Origin: Mycobacterium yunnanensis
GTDB taxonomy: Bacteria; Actinomycetota; Actinomycetes; Mycobacteriales; Mycobacteriaceae
DNA: 64,000 bases
NCBI RefSeq assembly: GCF_025823185.1
Contig: NZ_JACKVK010000011.1
Location: 124,615-188,614 of the forward strand
Direction: 5' to 3'
In this document: positions 1 to 11,963 of the stretch, one piece after another
Layout of the letters: every line of letters starts with the position of its first letter
Position numbering within the stretch: position 1 is the first letter of the stretch
Notes under the pieces: generated by a model
Told to the model about the DNA's origin: nothing
Databases searched by the model: none
What the model saw: the letters and a program-made list of their open reading frames with translations, nothing else
Program-made: the position numbers and the translations under genes

Positions 1-11
1 CGAGTAGTCAT
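1..11 (-). CDS. possible 5' end of the next gene in the Rv1480 operon (partial)
   Basis: An ATG lies at 11-9 on the minus strand, 17 bases downstream of the DUF58 stop codon, and reads M-T-T off the window edge. In M. tuberculosis the gene after Rv1480 encodes a von Willebrand factor A domain membrane protein, so this is probably its start. Only three codons are visible, so the identity rests on synteny alone. Confidence 0.3.
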
Positions 12-27
12 TTCAGTTGTCAGATCT

Positions 28-972
28 TTACCGGCCCGCCAGGGCGCCTCGCCGCCGGTTCGCCACGAACCTCACGACGTCGGCGATCCAGTCGCGATCG
101 GTACGGAGGGTGAGCAGCGGGGCGTCGCATCGGCGCAACGTTCGGGCCACCTCGTCACGGTGGGCCGCGGCGGCCTTGGCGAAGTCGGCCCGCAGCTGCG
201 TGTCGATGGTGAACTCCCGGGTGACCCCGGATTCGGTGTCCTGCAGGATCACGTCGCCGACGTCGGGCAGTTCGACGTCGCGCGGGTCGATCACCTCGAC
301 CCCGAGCACCTCGTGGCGCCCGGCGATGGCCCGCAGTGGCCGCATCCAGTTGATCGGACCCAGGAAGTCGCTGATTATCACCGCCATTCCGCGGCGGCGT
401 TCGGGCCTGCGCAACGCGTCGATCGCCGCCGACAGGTCACCGCGCACGCCCAGCGGCGCCTGCGGCATGGTGGCGATTGCGCGCAGCAATTCGTGTTCGT
501 GGATCCGCCCGCTCAGTGCCGGCACGCGCTTCGTGGTCTCGCCGTTGGTGATCACCGCACCGAGGCGATTGCCGCCTCCGCTGTTGAGGAACGCCATCGC
601 GGCGGCGGCCGCGACCGCGAGGTCACGCTTTTCGCAGCCGGCCGTACCGAAGTCCAGGCTCGCCGACACGTCGACGACCAACCACGTCTCCAGCTCACGG
701 TCGGCGATCATCTGACGCACGTGCGGCGTCGTGGTGCGGGCGGTCACCGACCAGTCCATCCGGCGGACGTCGTCACCGGGCTGGTAGACCCGCGAGTCCC
801 CCGGTTCCGAACCGGGTCCGGGAACGAGGCCCTGGTGGTCACCGTGCAGCACGCCGTCGAGCTTGCGGCGGACCGTCAATTCCAGTTTGCGCAGTGCGGC
901 CGAGAGCTCGGGATCGCGAATCTGCCCGCGCTGCAGGGACGGCAGATCCACCCGGCCTGACGGCTGGGTCAC
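28..972 (-). CDS. DUF58 domain protein (Rv1480 homologue), MoxR partner
   Basis: 314-residue DUF58 protein. Families of this type sit next to MoxR AAA+ ATPases and carry a von Willebrand A-like fold; the segment VVDVSASLDFG (mid-protein) resembles the metal-site strand of such domains. I chose the GTG at 972 because it overlaps the moxR1 stop codon by four bases (GTGA), the usual sign of translational coupling, and because the protein length then fits the family (about 317 residues in M. tuberculosis). It has no signal peptide or membrane segment, so it should act in the cytoplasm as an adaptor to MoxR. The substrate of the MoxR-DUF58 pair is not known. Family assignment is firm; role is inferred from neighbours. 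Confidence 0.9.
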   Translation of the reverse strand: MTQPSGRVDLPSLQRGQIRDPELSAALRKLELTVRRKLDGVLHGDHQGLVPGPGSEPGDSRVYQPGDDVRRMDWSVTARTTTPHVRQMIADRELETWLVVDVSASLDFGTAGCEKRDLAVAAAAAMAFLNSGGGNRLGAVITNGETTKRVPALSGRIHEHELLRAIATMPQAPLGVRGDLSAAIDALRRPERRRGMAVIISDFLGPINWMRPLRAIAGRHEVLGVEVIDPRDVELPDVGDVILQDTESGVTREFTIDTQLRADFAKAAAAHRDEVARTLRRCDAPLLTLRTDRDWIADVVRFVANRRRGALAGR

Positions 973-2114
973 CGACCGCCGGCCGCCGCCGGGGTGGGCA
1001 TCGCCGGCGCCACCGAATGCCCTTGCTGCGGAATGGCGTTGACCTGTGGCAGTGCGACGGTCTGCATGATCCGGTTGATGACCGTCTCGGCGGACACCTC
1101 GTCGGCGAGCGCGTCGTAGGTCAGGACGAGGCGGTGCCGGAGCACGTCGGGGATGATCTCCACGACGTCCTGCGGGATGACGTAGTCGCGGCCGCGGACC
1201 AGGGCCAGTGCCCGCGAGGCGGCGATGATGCCGAGCGAGGCACGCGGCGAGGCACCGTAGGCGATCCACGCCTTCGCGTCGGGCATGCCGAACTTCTCGG
1301 GCTCGCGCGTGGAGGTCACGATGCGCACCACGTAGTCGACGAGGGCGTGGTGGACGAACACCGAGGCAGCGATGCCCTGCAGGCGCTGCAGGTCACCGGT
1401 GTTGAGGATCTGCTTGGGCGTCGGCGGGGCGACACCCATGCGGTAGATGATCTCGCGTTCTTCCTCTGGCGTCGGGTAGTCGACGTTGAGCTTGAACAGG
1501 AAGCGGTCGCGCTGCGCCTCGGGCAGGGCGTAGACACCCTCTTGCTCGATGGGGTTCTGAGTGGCCATGACCAGGAACGGGGTGGGCAGCGGGAAGGTCT
1601 TGCCACCCAGGGAGATCTTGCGCTCGGCCATGATCTCGAGCAGCGCCGACTGCACCTTGGCCGGTGCGCGGTTGATCTCGTCGGCGAGCAGGAAGTTGAC
1701 CATGGCGGGCCCGAGTTCGATGTCGAACTCCTCCTTGCCCATCCGATAGATGCGGGTGCCGACGATGTCGGTGGGCACCAGGTCGGGGGTGAACTGAATG
1801 CGCGCGAACGTGCCGCCCACGACCTTGGCGAAGGTCTCCACCGCGAGGGTCTTGGCCACCCCGGGCACGCCTTCGAGCAGGACGTGTCCCTTGGCGAGCA
1901 GGCCGACGAGCATGCGCTCGACGAGCTGGTCTTGGCCGACGATGATCCGCTTGACCTCGAAGACGGCGCGTTCCAGGGTGTGCACCTCGTTTTGCAGGCC
2001 GCCAGACTGTGGGCCTCCGTTGGACGGCGTCGGACCGCCGGGCGGGAAGCCCTGCGTCGGGGCCTGCCCGGGGTAACCTCCGGCGCCCTGCGGCGGCCCA
2101 CTCGGTGACGTCAT
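969..2114 (-). CDS. moxR1: MoxR-family AAA+ ATPase
   Basis: 381-residue MoxR ATPase. After a 45-residue Pro/Gly-rich N-terminus comes the AAA+ core: Walker A is GVPGVAKT, Walker B lies in FLLADEINRAP, and sensor 1 is in MATQNPIEQEG. MoxR proteins are thought to remodel or activate partner complexes together with VWA and DUF58 proteins; here the DUF58 gene follows with a 4-bp overlap. The gene lies 149 bases downstream of ripB, as in M. tuberculosis (Rv1479). The start has a usable ribosome site (GAGGAACTG) just upstream. Intergenic bases 2115-2263 hold no further gene that I can support. Confidence 0.93.
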   Translation of the reverse strand: MTSPSGPPQGAGGYPGQAPTQGFPPGGPTPSNGGPQSGGLQNEVHTLERAVFEVKRIIVGQDQLVERMLVGLLAKGHVLLEGVPGVAKTLAVETFAKVVGGTFARIQFTPDLVPTDIVGTRIYRMGKEEFDIELGPAMVNFLLADEINRAPAKVQSALLEIMAERKISLGGKTFPLPTPFLVMATQNPIEQEGVYALPEAQRDRFLFKLNVDYPTPEEEREIIYRMGVAPPTPKQILNTGDLQRLQGIAASVFVHHALVDYVVRIVTSTREPEKFGMPDAKAWIAYGASPRASLGIIAASRALALVRGRDYVIPQDVVEIIPDVLRHRLVLTYDALADEVSAETVINRIMQTVALPQVNAIPQQGHSVAPAMPTPAAAGGR

Positions 2115-2263
2115 TCAGTTCCTCCCACGTGTTCTGGTCCGGCGTTCGATTCAGACCGCTGGTCTCAATTGGTCAAGTGGCGCCAAACCACCGGACAGTT
2201 CGCCACCAACTATTCCAGGCAGTTCGGAATCCGTCGACGTGCCCTGCCGCGGGGCGGTCTCGA

Positions 2264-2974
2264 TCAGGACTCGATGAACCTGACCAGGTGCGGAGACATC
2301 CCGGCGGTGCGAACCGGGCTGACGGTGACCTTCCCCGCGCTGCCGGAGGCCTCCAGCATCCGTCCACCGCCCAGGAAGATGGCCACGTGCTGGCTGCCGC
2401 CGGGACCGTAGAAGATCAGGTCGCCACGCTTGGCTTGCGACGGTGCGATCGGCCGGCCGGAGTCGTATTGGTCCCCGGAGTACTTCGGGATCGGCACGCC
2501 GACACCGGCGAACGCATAGCGGGTCAACCCCGAGCAGTCGAAGCCGATCTTGCCGGTGTCGTAGTCGACGCCCTCGCTGGGTCCGTTGAGCGCGCCGCCG
2601 CCCCAGGAGTAGGGCACGCCCATCTGCGAGCCGGCCCGCCTGATGACGTACTCGATGGCCTGGGGCCCGCGGACGCGGCCGCTGACGGCGCCGGTGGGTG
2701 CGCTGCCGCCGAGGCCGATGCTGGACAGGAACTGCTGACCGAGGCTCTTGGTGGTCTGCAGGGCAATGGCGCTCGCCTGAAAGGACGCGTTGGCAATCGC
2801 GACGGGGTCTCCCGGCGCACCCGAGCTGGGCCGCTGGGGCAGCGTCGGATCCCAGCCTGCGTCACCGGGGTCGGCAGCGGCCGGCGCGGCGGTGCCGACG
2901 GCGACCACGGCGGCCATCGCGGCGATGAGCAGCAGGGCACGTCGGAGGAACGACAAGGGCAAGTCAACCACCAT
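2264..2974 (-). CDS. ripB: peptidoglycan endopeptidase RipB, NlpC/P60 family
   Basis: 236-residue secreted peptidoglycan hydrolase. Residues 1-35 form a signal peptide (hydrophobic run ALLLIAAMAAVVAVG, cleavage near APAAA|DPG). The C-terminal half is an NlpC/P60 domain with catalytic Cys147 in GFDCSG, His196 in SQHVAIF and acidic Glu208. Enzymes of this family cut between D-glutamate and diaminopimelate in the stem peptide. The domain is nearly identical to that of RipA upstream, but RipB lacks RipA's long coiled-coil regulatory region. Its ATG shares one base with the RipA stop (TGATG), so the two are translated together. About the size of M. tuberculosis RipB (241 residues). Confidence 0.95.
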   Translation of the reverse strand: MVVDLPLSFLRRALLLIAAMAAVVAVGTAAPAAADPGDAGWDPTLPQRPSSGAPGDPVAIANASFQASAIALQTTKSLGQQFLSSIGLGGSAPTGAVSGRVRGPQAIEYVIRRAGSQMGVPYSWGGGALNGPSEGVDYDTGKIGFDCSGLTRYAFAGVGVPIPKYSGDQYDSGRPIAPSQAKRGDLIFYGPGGSQHVAIFLGGGRMLEASGSAGKVTVSPVRTAGMSPHLVRFIES

Positions 2975-4401
2975 CAGTATTCGATGTAGCGGACGACGTA
3001 CGGCGTCATACCGCTGGTGCGGACGGGCGAGACCTTGACGGTCGAACCGGTGTACGGGGCCTCCAGCATCTGACCGTTGCCGAGGAAGAGGGCGACGTGC
3101 TGGGCGCCGCCGGGGCCGTAGAAGATGACGTCGCCGCGGCGCGCCTGAGACGTCGGGATCTTTCGGCCCAGGTCGTACTGGGCCCCGGAGTAGTGCGGCA
3201 ATTTGATGCCGACGCCGGCGAAGGCATACAGGATCAGACCCGAGCAGTCGAAGCCGGTGGTGCCGGCGCCGGAGTCGATGCCCCGGCTCGGCCCGACGGC
3301 GTTGCCGCCGCCCCACGAGTACGGCACGCCCATTTGGCTGCCGGCCCGCTGGATGACGTACTCCGAGGCCTGCTTGCCGTAGACCCGCGGGATGGCGCCA
3401 TTGGTGAAACCCGAAGGCGTGGGCAGGATTCCGAGCTTCTGCAGGAAGCTGCGGCCCATCTGCTGGGTGGCCTGGGTGGAGGTGGTCGCCATGCCGAGCA
3501 CGGTGTTGAGGATCGCGATCGGGTCGCCGCTGACGAACGCGCTGGGAATGGCAGGCAACGTGGGATCCCAGGCGACGTCCCACTTGGAGTTGCCGGGGGC
3601 CGCGGCGGCGGGGTCACGGTCCCAGTTGGTCGACGGGTTGGCTGCCGCGGCGGGTGCGGCACCGGGCACCGTCTTGGCGGCGACGGTCATCACCGGGGCC
3701 GAGACCTGGCGCGCGGCGGCGAGCTGCGCCTGGGCCGAGGCCCGGTCGGCGGTCAGCTGGTCGAGTTGGGCCTGTTGGTCCCTGAACGTCTGCTGGGCTT
3801 GGGTCAGCGACGCGACGGCCGCGTCCTGGCTGGCTTGGGCGTCGACGACCGCCTGGTCGGCCTTCTGCTTGGCCAAGCGGGCGGCGGAGTCGCGGTTGAC
3901 CTGTTCGGTGCGGGCACGCTGCAGGTCCGCGATGGCTTGCTGGGTGCTGACGTTGAGCGTCTCGCCGGTGGCCGCGGTGGCCAGGACGTCGGCCGGGTCC
4001 TTGGCGGTGACGTAGGAGGCCGAGGGTCCGTTGACGTAGGCCGAGGCGGCGAAGGTGTCGAAGCGGTCCTGGGCGGCGGAGATGGCGGCGGTGGCGTCCT
4101 TGAGGGCCGCCTGGCTGGCGTCGACCTCGGACTGCGCGGCGGCCGCGTCGTCCCGGGCGGTCTGGACGGCGACGATGGCCTTGTTGACGCTCTCCTGCTC
4201 GGCCTGGATGTTGGCGCCGAGGTCCTGCAGCTTCTGGTCCGCGTTGGCGACGGCCGCCACCAACGTGGCGATGCCTTGGGGAGTTACTGGCTCGGCGTGG
4301 GCCGAGACGATTCCGAAGCCGATCCCATGGGTGAATGCCGAGGCGACGAGCACACCGCATGTGAGCGACCCCGCAACGGAGGCGCGAAAACTGCGTCTCA
4401 T
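2974..4401 (-). CDS. ripA: peptidoglycan endopeptidase RipA, NlpC/P60 family
   Basis: 475-residue septal peptidoglycan hydrolase needed for daughter-cell separation in mycobacteria. Residues 1-37 are a signal peptide; 45-220 are an Ala/Gln-rich coiled coil that in RipA folds back to block the active site; a Pro/Ala linker follows; the C-terminal NlpC/P60 domain carries Cys386 (GFDCSG), His435 (AQHVALF) and Glu447, three residues offset from the known RipA triad. The ATG at 4401 follows GGAG with a normal spacing. The gene heads a ripA-ripB unit behind a 211-base AT-rich leader. RipA is activated by proteolysis of the coiled-coil part; this cannot be judged from sequence here. Confidence 0.96.
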   Translation of the reverse strand: MRRSFRASVAGSLTCGVLVASAFTHGIGFGIVSAHAEPVTPQGIATLVAAVANADQKLQDLGANIQAEQESVNKAIVAVQTARDDAAAAQSEVDASQAALKDATAAISAAQDRFDTFAASAYVNGPSASYVTAKDPADVLATAATGETLNVSTQQAIADLQRARTEQVNRDSAARLAKQKADQAVVDAQASQDAAVASLTQAQQTFRDQQAQLDQLTADRASAQAQLAAARQVSAPVMTVAAKTVPGAAPAAAANPSTNWDRDPAAAAPGNSKWDVAWDPTLPAIPSAFVSGDPIAILNTVLGMATTSTQATQQMGRSFLQKLGILPTPSGFTNGAIPRVYGKQASEYVIQRAGSQMGVPYSWGGGNAVGPSRGIDSGAGTTGFDCSGLILYAFAGVGIKLPHYSGAQYDLGRKIPTSQARRGDVIFYGPGGAQHVALFLGNGQMLEAPYTGSTVKVSPVRTSGMTPYVVRYIEY

Positions 4402-4612
4402 TGGACTCCGGTCTCCTAGGGCTCAACGCGTACGTATGGGCACATCCATCGGGCTCGTACGTGCGCAGGAGTCACATGGATCACACCTGCAACATCAGGT
4501 GCCTTCTGCACCGTACGTCACGAGAAGCGCCATGGAAACGGGAGGAGAAAATTACATCTTTGTAATTGAAACCATTGTTATCGAATGGTGACTTTGGCCA
4601 ATTGAATGGCGT
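4402..4612 (-). promoter_or_regulatory. ripA leader region with two inverted repeats
   Basis: 211 bases between the Rv1476-like gene and ripA, containing the most AT-rich patch in this GC-rich neighbourhood (about 4545-4610). A perfect 7-bp inverted repeat with a 4-base spacer sits at 4550-4567 (AATTACA/TGTAATT), and a second 6-bp stem at 4484-4501 (CACCTG/CAGGTG). On the minus strand a weak promoter can be proposed (TTCAAT, 18 bases, GATAAC) upstream of the first repeat. The elements could be a repressor or activator site and an mRNA hairpin. I see no match to the c-di-AMP riboswitch core. Confidence 0.45.
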
Positions 4613-5191
4613 TTACGATCCCGCGGAATCCGTCGTTGCCGGCGATTTCCCCGCGACCGCTTTTCGGCTCCGGACCTGCAACAACCGGGTGGCAGCCGCC
4701 GCGACCGCAACACCCAGGACGAGCACGATCGTAAAGGGCGTCCAAGGGAAATGCGGTGTCGTCAATTCGGTCACGAAATTCTGAGAAGCGGCCACCGGAG
4801 AACCGCTCACCTTTGCGACGTCTTGGCCGGCTTCCAGCGTCACCCGGTCGAAGGACGTGCTGTACGTACCGGCAAAGGACGGACTCAACACCAAGACCGT
4901 CGACCCGGGAAATTCCTTGCCCACCTCGGTGGCGACGTCCCGCAGTGGGGTGTCGATGCCGGGGTTCTCGTCGAGCACCACGACCTTGAGGTCGACGCCC
5001 TTCTGCTTGGCCTCGGCCACCACCCGGGGCAGGCCGGCGTTGGCCGGCCCGGCCGGCGCGCTCACGCCGTCCTGGCGAAGCTGATCCTGGACCAGACCCA
5101 TGCACACGTCGGGGGCGGTGGTGGCCGGGTCCTTGCCCACCGTCGAGCAGACCTGCGACGGGATGTACAACGGCATCTGCGGAGTCGTCAC
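4613..5191 (-). CDS. membrane-anchored protein, Rv1476-like
   Basis: 192-residue protein with an extracytoplasmic domain (two cysteines near the N-terminus that could form a disulfide) and a single C-terminal membrane segment (PFTIVLVLGVAVAAAATRLL) followed by a basic tail, so it is likely tail-anchored with the main domain outside or in the cytoplasm depending on insertion. It matches the position and size of Rv1476 (186 residues), a conserved mycobacterial protein upstream of ripA with no assigned activity. I chose GTG 5191 over the longest frame (start 5260) on length; the ribosome site is weak, so the start is uncertain. Divergent from acn. Confidence 0.75.
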   Translation of the reverse strand: MTTPQMPLYIPSQVCSTVGKDPATTAPDVCMGLVQDQLRQDGVSAPAGPANAGLPRVVAEAKQKGVDLKVVVLDENPGIDTPLRDVATEVGKEFPGSTVLVLSPSFAGTYSTSFDRVTLEAGQDVAKVSGSPVAASQNFVTELTTPHFPWTPFTIVLVLGVAVAAAATRLLQVRSRKAVAGKSPATTDSAGS

Positions 5192-5265
5192 CCGCCAGAG
5201 ATTACCGCCGACGATGCCCGATCCATTGGCAGCGGGGCCGCACGTGGAGAAGACTGGCACCCGCC

Positions 5266-5295
5266 TTGAGAAGGTTTACAGGACAAGCGTACTGT
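5266..5295 (+). promoter_or_regulatory. acn promoter
   Basis: TTGAGA (5266-5271) and TACTGT (5290-5295) are separated by 18 bases, a good sigma-A type pair. Transcription would start near 5302, giving a leader of about 50 bases. The AcnR operator overlaps the -10 box. Confidence 0.6.
5279..5294 (+). promoter_or_regulatory. AcnR operator in the acn promoter
   Basis: The 16 bases CAGGACAAGCGTACTG fit the AcnR site described in Corynebacterium glutamicum (CAGNACnnncGTACTG) at every fixed position. The site covers the spacer and -10 box of acn, where a bound TetR-type repressor would block RNA polymerase. The acnR gene lies directly downstream of acn, so it would control its own expression through the same promoter. 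Confidence 0.85.
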
Positions 5296-5307
5296 TAGAG
5301 CAGTTAC

Positions 5308-5332
5308 CGCCGCGACACAGCCCGTCGCGGCG
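5308..5332 (+). promoter_or_regulatory. hairpin in the acn 5' leader
   Basis: CGCCGCGAC (5308-5316) pairs perfectly with GTCGCGGCG (5324-5332) around a 7-base loop, 21 bases before the GTG start. It lies just after the predicted transcription start, so it would be the 5'-terminal structure of the acn mRNA and could affect stability or translation. Confidence 0.5.
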
Positions 5333-5353
5333 AAGAATGAAGCGGGAGTTGAT

Positions 5354-8161
<2,808 letters not shown>

Positions 8162-8198
8162 CCGACCCGTCGTCTCCGACGATCAGAGAGGCCCTGAG

Positions 8199-8765
8199 TT
8201 GCCACGGGTGACCGAAGACCACCTTGCGGCGCGCCGTCGACAAATCCTCGACGGCGCCCGCAGGTGTTTCGCCCAGTACGGGTACGAGAGCGCGACCGTG
8301 CGGCGGCTCGAACAGACCATCGGGCTGTCGCGCGGCGCGATCTTCCATCACTTCCGTGACAAGGACACGCTGTTCTTCGAATTGGCGCGTGAAGATGCCG
8401 AGCGAATGGCGGAGGTCGCCTCGAAGGAGGGCCTCATTCAGGTGATGCGCGACCTGTTGGCCGCGCCGGAGCAGTTCGACTGGCTGACGACGCGGCTGGA
8501 GATCGCCCGCAAGCTCCGCAACGACCCCGGCTTTCGGCAGGGCTGGGCCGAGCGATCGGCCGAGTTGAGCGACGCGACTACCGAGCGATTGCGCCGACAG
8601 AAGCAGGCCGGTCGTTTGCGCGCCGACGTGCCGAGCAACGTCGTGCACACCTACCTCGACCTGGTGCTCGACGGCTTGGTCGCTCGCCTTGCCACCGGCG
8701 ACGACCCCAACACGCTACGGGCCGTACTCGACCTGGTGGAGGCGTCCGTCCGCAGTAGTGACTAG
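8199..8765 (+). CDS. acnR: TetR-type repressor of aconitase AcnR
   Basis: 188-residue TetR-family regulator. The N-terminal helix-turn-helix spans about residues 12-55 (ESATVRRLEQTIGLSRGAIF); the rest is the ligand/dimer domain. The homologue in M. tuberculosis is Rv1474c, and in corynebacteria the equivalent gene next to acn represses acn in response to citrate and iron. An operator matching that regulator lies upstream of acn. The start is a TTG at 8199, placed eight bases after AGAGAG and matching the conserved N-terminus (PRVTEDHLAARRRQ). The stop overlaps the convergent gene's stop in the palindrome CTAG. Confidence 0.92.
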   Translation: MPRVTEDHLAARRRQILDGARRCFAQYGYESATVRRLEQTIGLSRGAIFHHFRDKDTLFFELAREDAERMAEVASKEGLIQVMRDLLAAPEQFDWLTTRLEIARKLRNDPGFRQGWAERSAELSDATTERLRRQKQAGRLRADVPSNVVHTYLDLVLDGLVARLATGDDPNTLRAVLDLVEASVRSSD

Positions 8766-8953
8766 TGCTGCCTGCGACGGTGATTGGGGCCGCCACGGCT
8801 GCGCATCGTGGTGCCCGATTCGCGCAGCATGCTGTGTATGGAGCCGTAGGACTTCCCGGTACTGGCTACCAGCGTGCGAATGCTGGCACCCTTCTCGTAC
8901 GCGCTCCGCAGCTCGTCGAGCAACTTGTCCCTGGACCTGTCCACTTCGCTCAT
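8762..8953 (-). CDS. small helix-turn-helix protein (Rv1473A homologue)
   Basis: 63-residue basic protein with a probable helix-turn-helix (residues 22-50, GASIRTLVASTGKSYGSIHS) and an Arg/His-rich C-terminus. Size and context equal Rv1473A, annotated as a possible transcriptional regulator. ATG 8953 follows a good ribosome site (GGAGATCC). It lies downstream of the ABC-F gene and converges with acnR, sharing the four bases CTAG as both stop codons. Target genes are unknown. Confidence 0.85.
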   Translation of the reverse strand: MSEVDRSRDKLLDELRSAYEKGASIRTLVASTGKSYGSIHSMLRESGTTMRSRGGPNHRRRQH

Positions 8954-9019
8954 CTGGATCTCCCCATCTCGCTGTGAAGAACAGATACCCAGGCGGTCGA
9001 ATCTCAATCACGTGGCAGG

Positions 9020-10648
<1,629 letters not shown>

Positions 10649-10658
10649 GCTGTACTCC

Positions 10659-11486
10659 TCATTGCTTGTCGTCGGTGAAGCGGGCGGGTCGATTCTGAGC
10701 GCGCGCGGCGACCGCTTCTTCGAAGTTCGCGGTGAGCAGGCGCACGTACAGTTGACCCAATCCCTCGGCCTGCATGTGACCCTCTAGGCTACCGGCTTCC
10801 AGTCCACTCCAGAGCGTGCGCTTGGTCAACTCGATCCCCGGCCGGGAGAACGACGCCATCCGATCGGCCATTGCGAAACAGGTCTCCAGGAGGTCTTCGC
10901 CGGGCACCGTCCGCGACACCAGCCCGATCCGCTCGGCTTCGGCGGCGTCGACGTCACGTCCGGTGAGCATCAGCTCGAATGCGCGAGACGTCCCAATTGC
11001 CTTGGGCAGCAAGTACGACAGGCCAAGCTCGCTGGCGGTCAGACCGTTGTTGATGCCTGCCGCACGGAAGTATGCAGCGTCGGCCGCGACCCTGACGTCA
11101 CACGCCAAGGCCAGGCACAACCCCCCGCCGATGGCGGCCCCGTTGACCGCCGCGATCACCGGTTGATGCAGGCGACGTATGGCGAGAATCACGTCGTCGA
11201 GCACTTCCATCGAGCGCAACGCGAACGTGGGGCGGGTCAGTCCGTCGACGTGGGGCACCGATCCGGCCGACTTGTGGTCGGCGCCGGAGGAGAAGCCGCG
11301 CCCGGCCCCGGTGAGCACGACCACGCGCACGTCGTTGTCGACGGTGAGGTCGTCCAACACGGCCTTGAGCGGAATCATGACGTCGAACGCCATGGAGTTC
11401 ATCCGCTCGGGACGGTTCAGCGTCACCACCGCCACGTGTGGGCGCGGACGGTCGACGAGAACCAGTGAGTGGTGCTGATCGGTCAC
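10659..11486 (-). CDS. echA12: enoyl-CoA hydratase/isomerase family protein (EchA12-like)
   Basis: 275-residue crotonase-fold protein, homologue of Rv1472. The oxyanion-hole segments are present: GRGFSSGADHKS and NGAAIGGGLCLA. The two catalytic glutamates of classical hydratases are not seen at their usual places: the first aligns with Cys in GGGLCLA and the second with a neutral residue in AAGINNG. It may therefore catalyse another crotonase reaction, such as isomerisation or hydrolysis, or bind acyl-CoA without hydration. The GTG at 11486 is chosen because a -10 box lies exactly six bases upstream. It is followed by the ABC-F gene. Confidence 0.85.
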   Translation of the reverse strand: MTDQHHSLVLVDRPRPHVAVVTLNRPERMNSMAFDVMIPLKAVLDDLTVDNDVRVVVLTGAGRGFSSGADHKSAGSVPHVDGLTRPTFALRSMEVLDDVILAIRRLHQPVIAAVNGAAIGGGLCLALACDVRVAADAAYFRAAGINNGLTASELGLSYLLPKAIGTSRAFELMLTGRDVDAAEAERIGLVSRTVPGEDLLETCFAMADRMASFSRPGIELTKRTLWSGLEAGSLEGHMQAEGLGQLYVRLLTANFEEAVAARAQNRPARFTDDKQ

Positions 11487-11492
11487 GGATGC

Positions 11493-11498
11493 ACGCTA
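11493..11498 (-). promoter_or_regulatory. -10 box for a leaderless echA12 mRNA
   Basis: TAGCGT on the minus strand, then six bases, then the GTG start at 11486. This places the transcription start on the start codon itself. Confidence 0.55.
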
Positions 11499-11511
11499 TC
11501 GCGTGCGTCCG

Positions 11512-11877
11512 CTATGCCTCGTCGGCTTTGGCCTGCTCGGCGATGGCCGCCTCGATGTCGAGGTCCTTGATCTGACCGATGACGGCCTCGAGGTCCTTGG
11601 CCGGCAGCATGCCGGAGTGACGGAACACCATGTGGCCCTTCTTGAAGGCCATCAGGGTGGGGATCGCCTGGATCTCGGCGGCGGCGGCCAAGCCCTGCTC
11701 GGCCTCGGTGTCGACCTTGGCGTGCACGACGTCGGGATGCTGCTCCGAGGACGCCGCATAGGTCGGCGCGAAGGCTCGACACGGTCCGCACCAGTCCGCC
11801 CAGAAGTCGACGAGAACGATCTCGTTGTCGGTGATGGTGTCGTTGAACTGTTCGGTGGTGATGTCTTGCGTAGTCAC
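11512..11877 (-). CDS. trxB1: thioredoxin
   Basis: 121-residue thioredoxin with the redox motif WCGPC and the cis-proline loop IQAIPTLM. It reduces disulfides in cytoplasmic proteins, normally recharged by thioredoxin reductase, which is not in this window. Matches Rv1471 (123 residues) in sequence and place. The frame stays open well upstream, but GTG 11877 gives the family length and has GGGA upstream; the extra N-terminus has no thioredoxin similarity. The C-terminus carries a short Ala/Glu-rich tail. Confidence 0.93.
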   Translation of the reverse strand: MTTQDITTEQFNDTITDNEIVLVDFWADWCGPCRAFAPTYAASSEQHPDVVHAKVDTEAEQGLAAAAEIQAIPTLMAFKKGHMVFRHSGMLPAKDLEAVIGQIKDLDIEAAIAEQAKADEA

Positions 11878-11963
11878 AGTGGTCCCAACGTCGTCAGTCG
11901 GTGTGTTGTTCCCTTCATCGAAGCAGGTCAAACGCTGCGGCGCAGGCCTACTCGATGACGGCC

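Noticed and set aside
4402..4612. c-di-AMP (ydaO) riboswitch upstream of ripA
   Set aside because: Cell-wall hydrolase genes of actinobacteria can carry it, but the conserved G-rich and CCGAAUCC-like parts of its core are not seen here; only two simple stems are.
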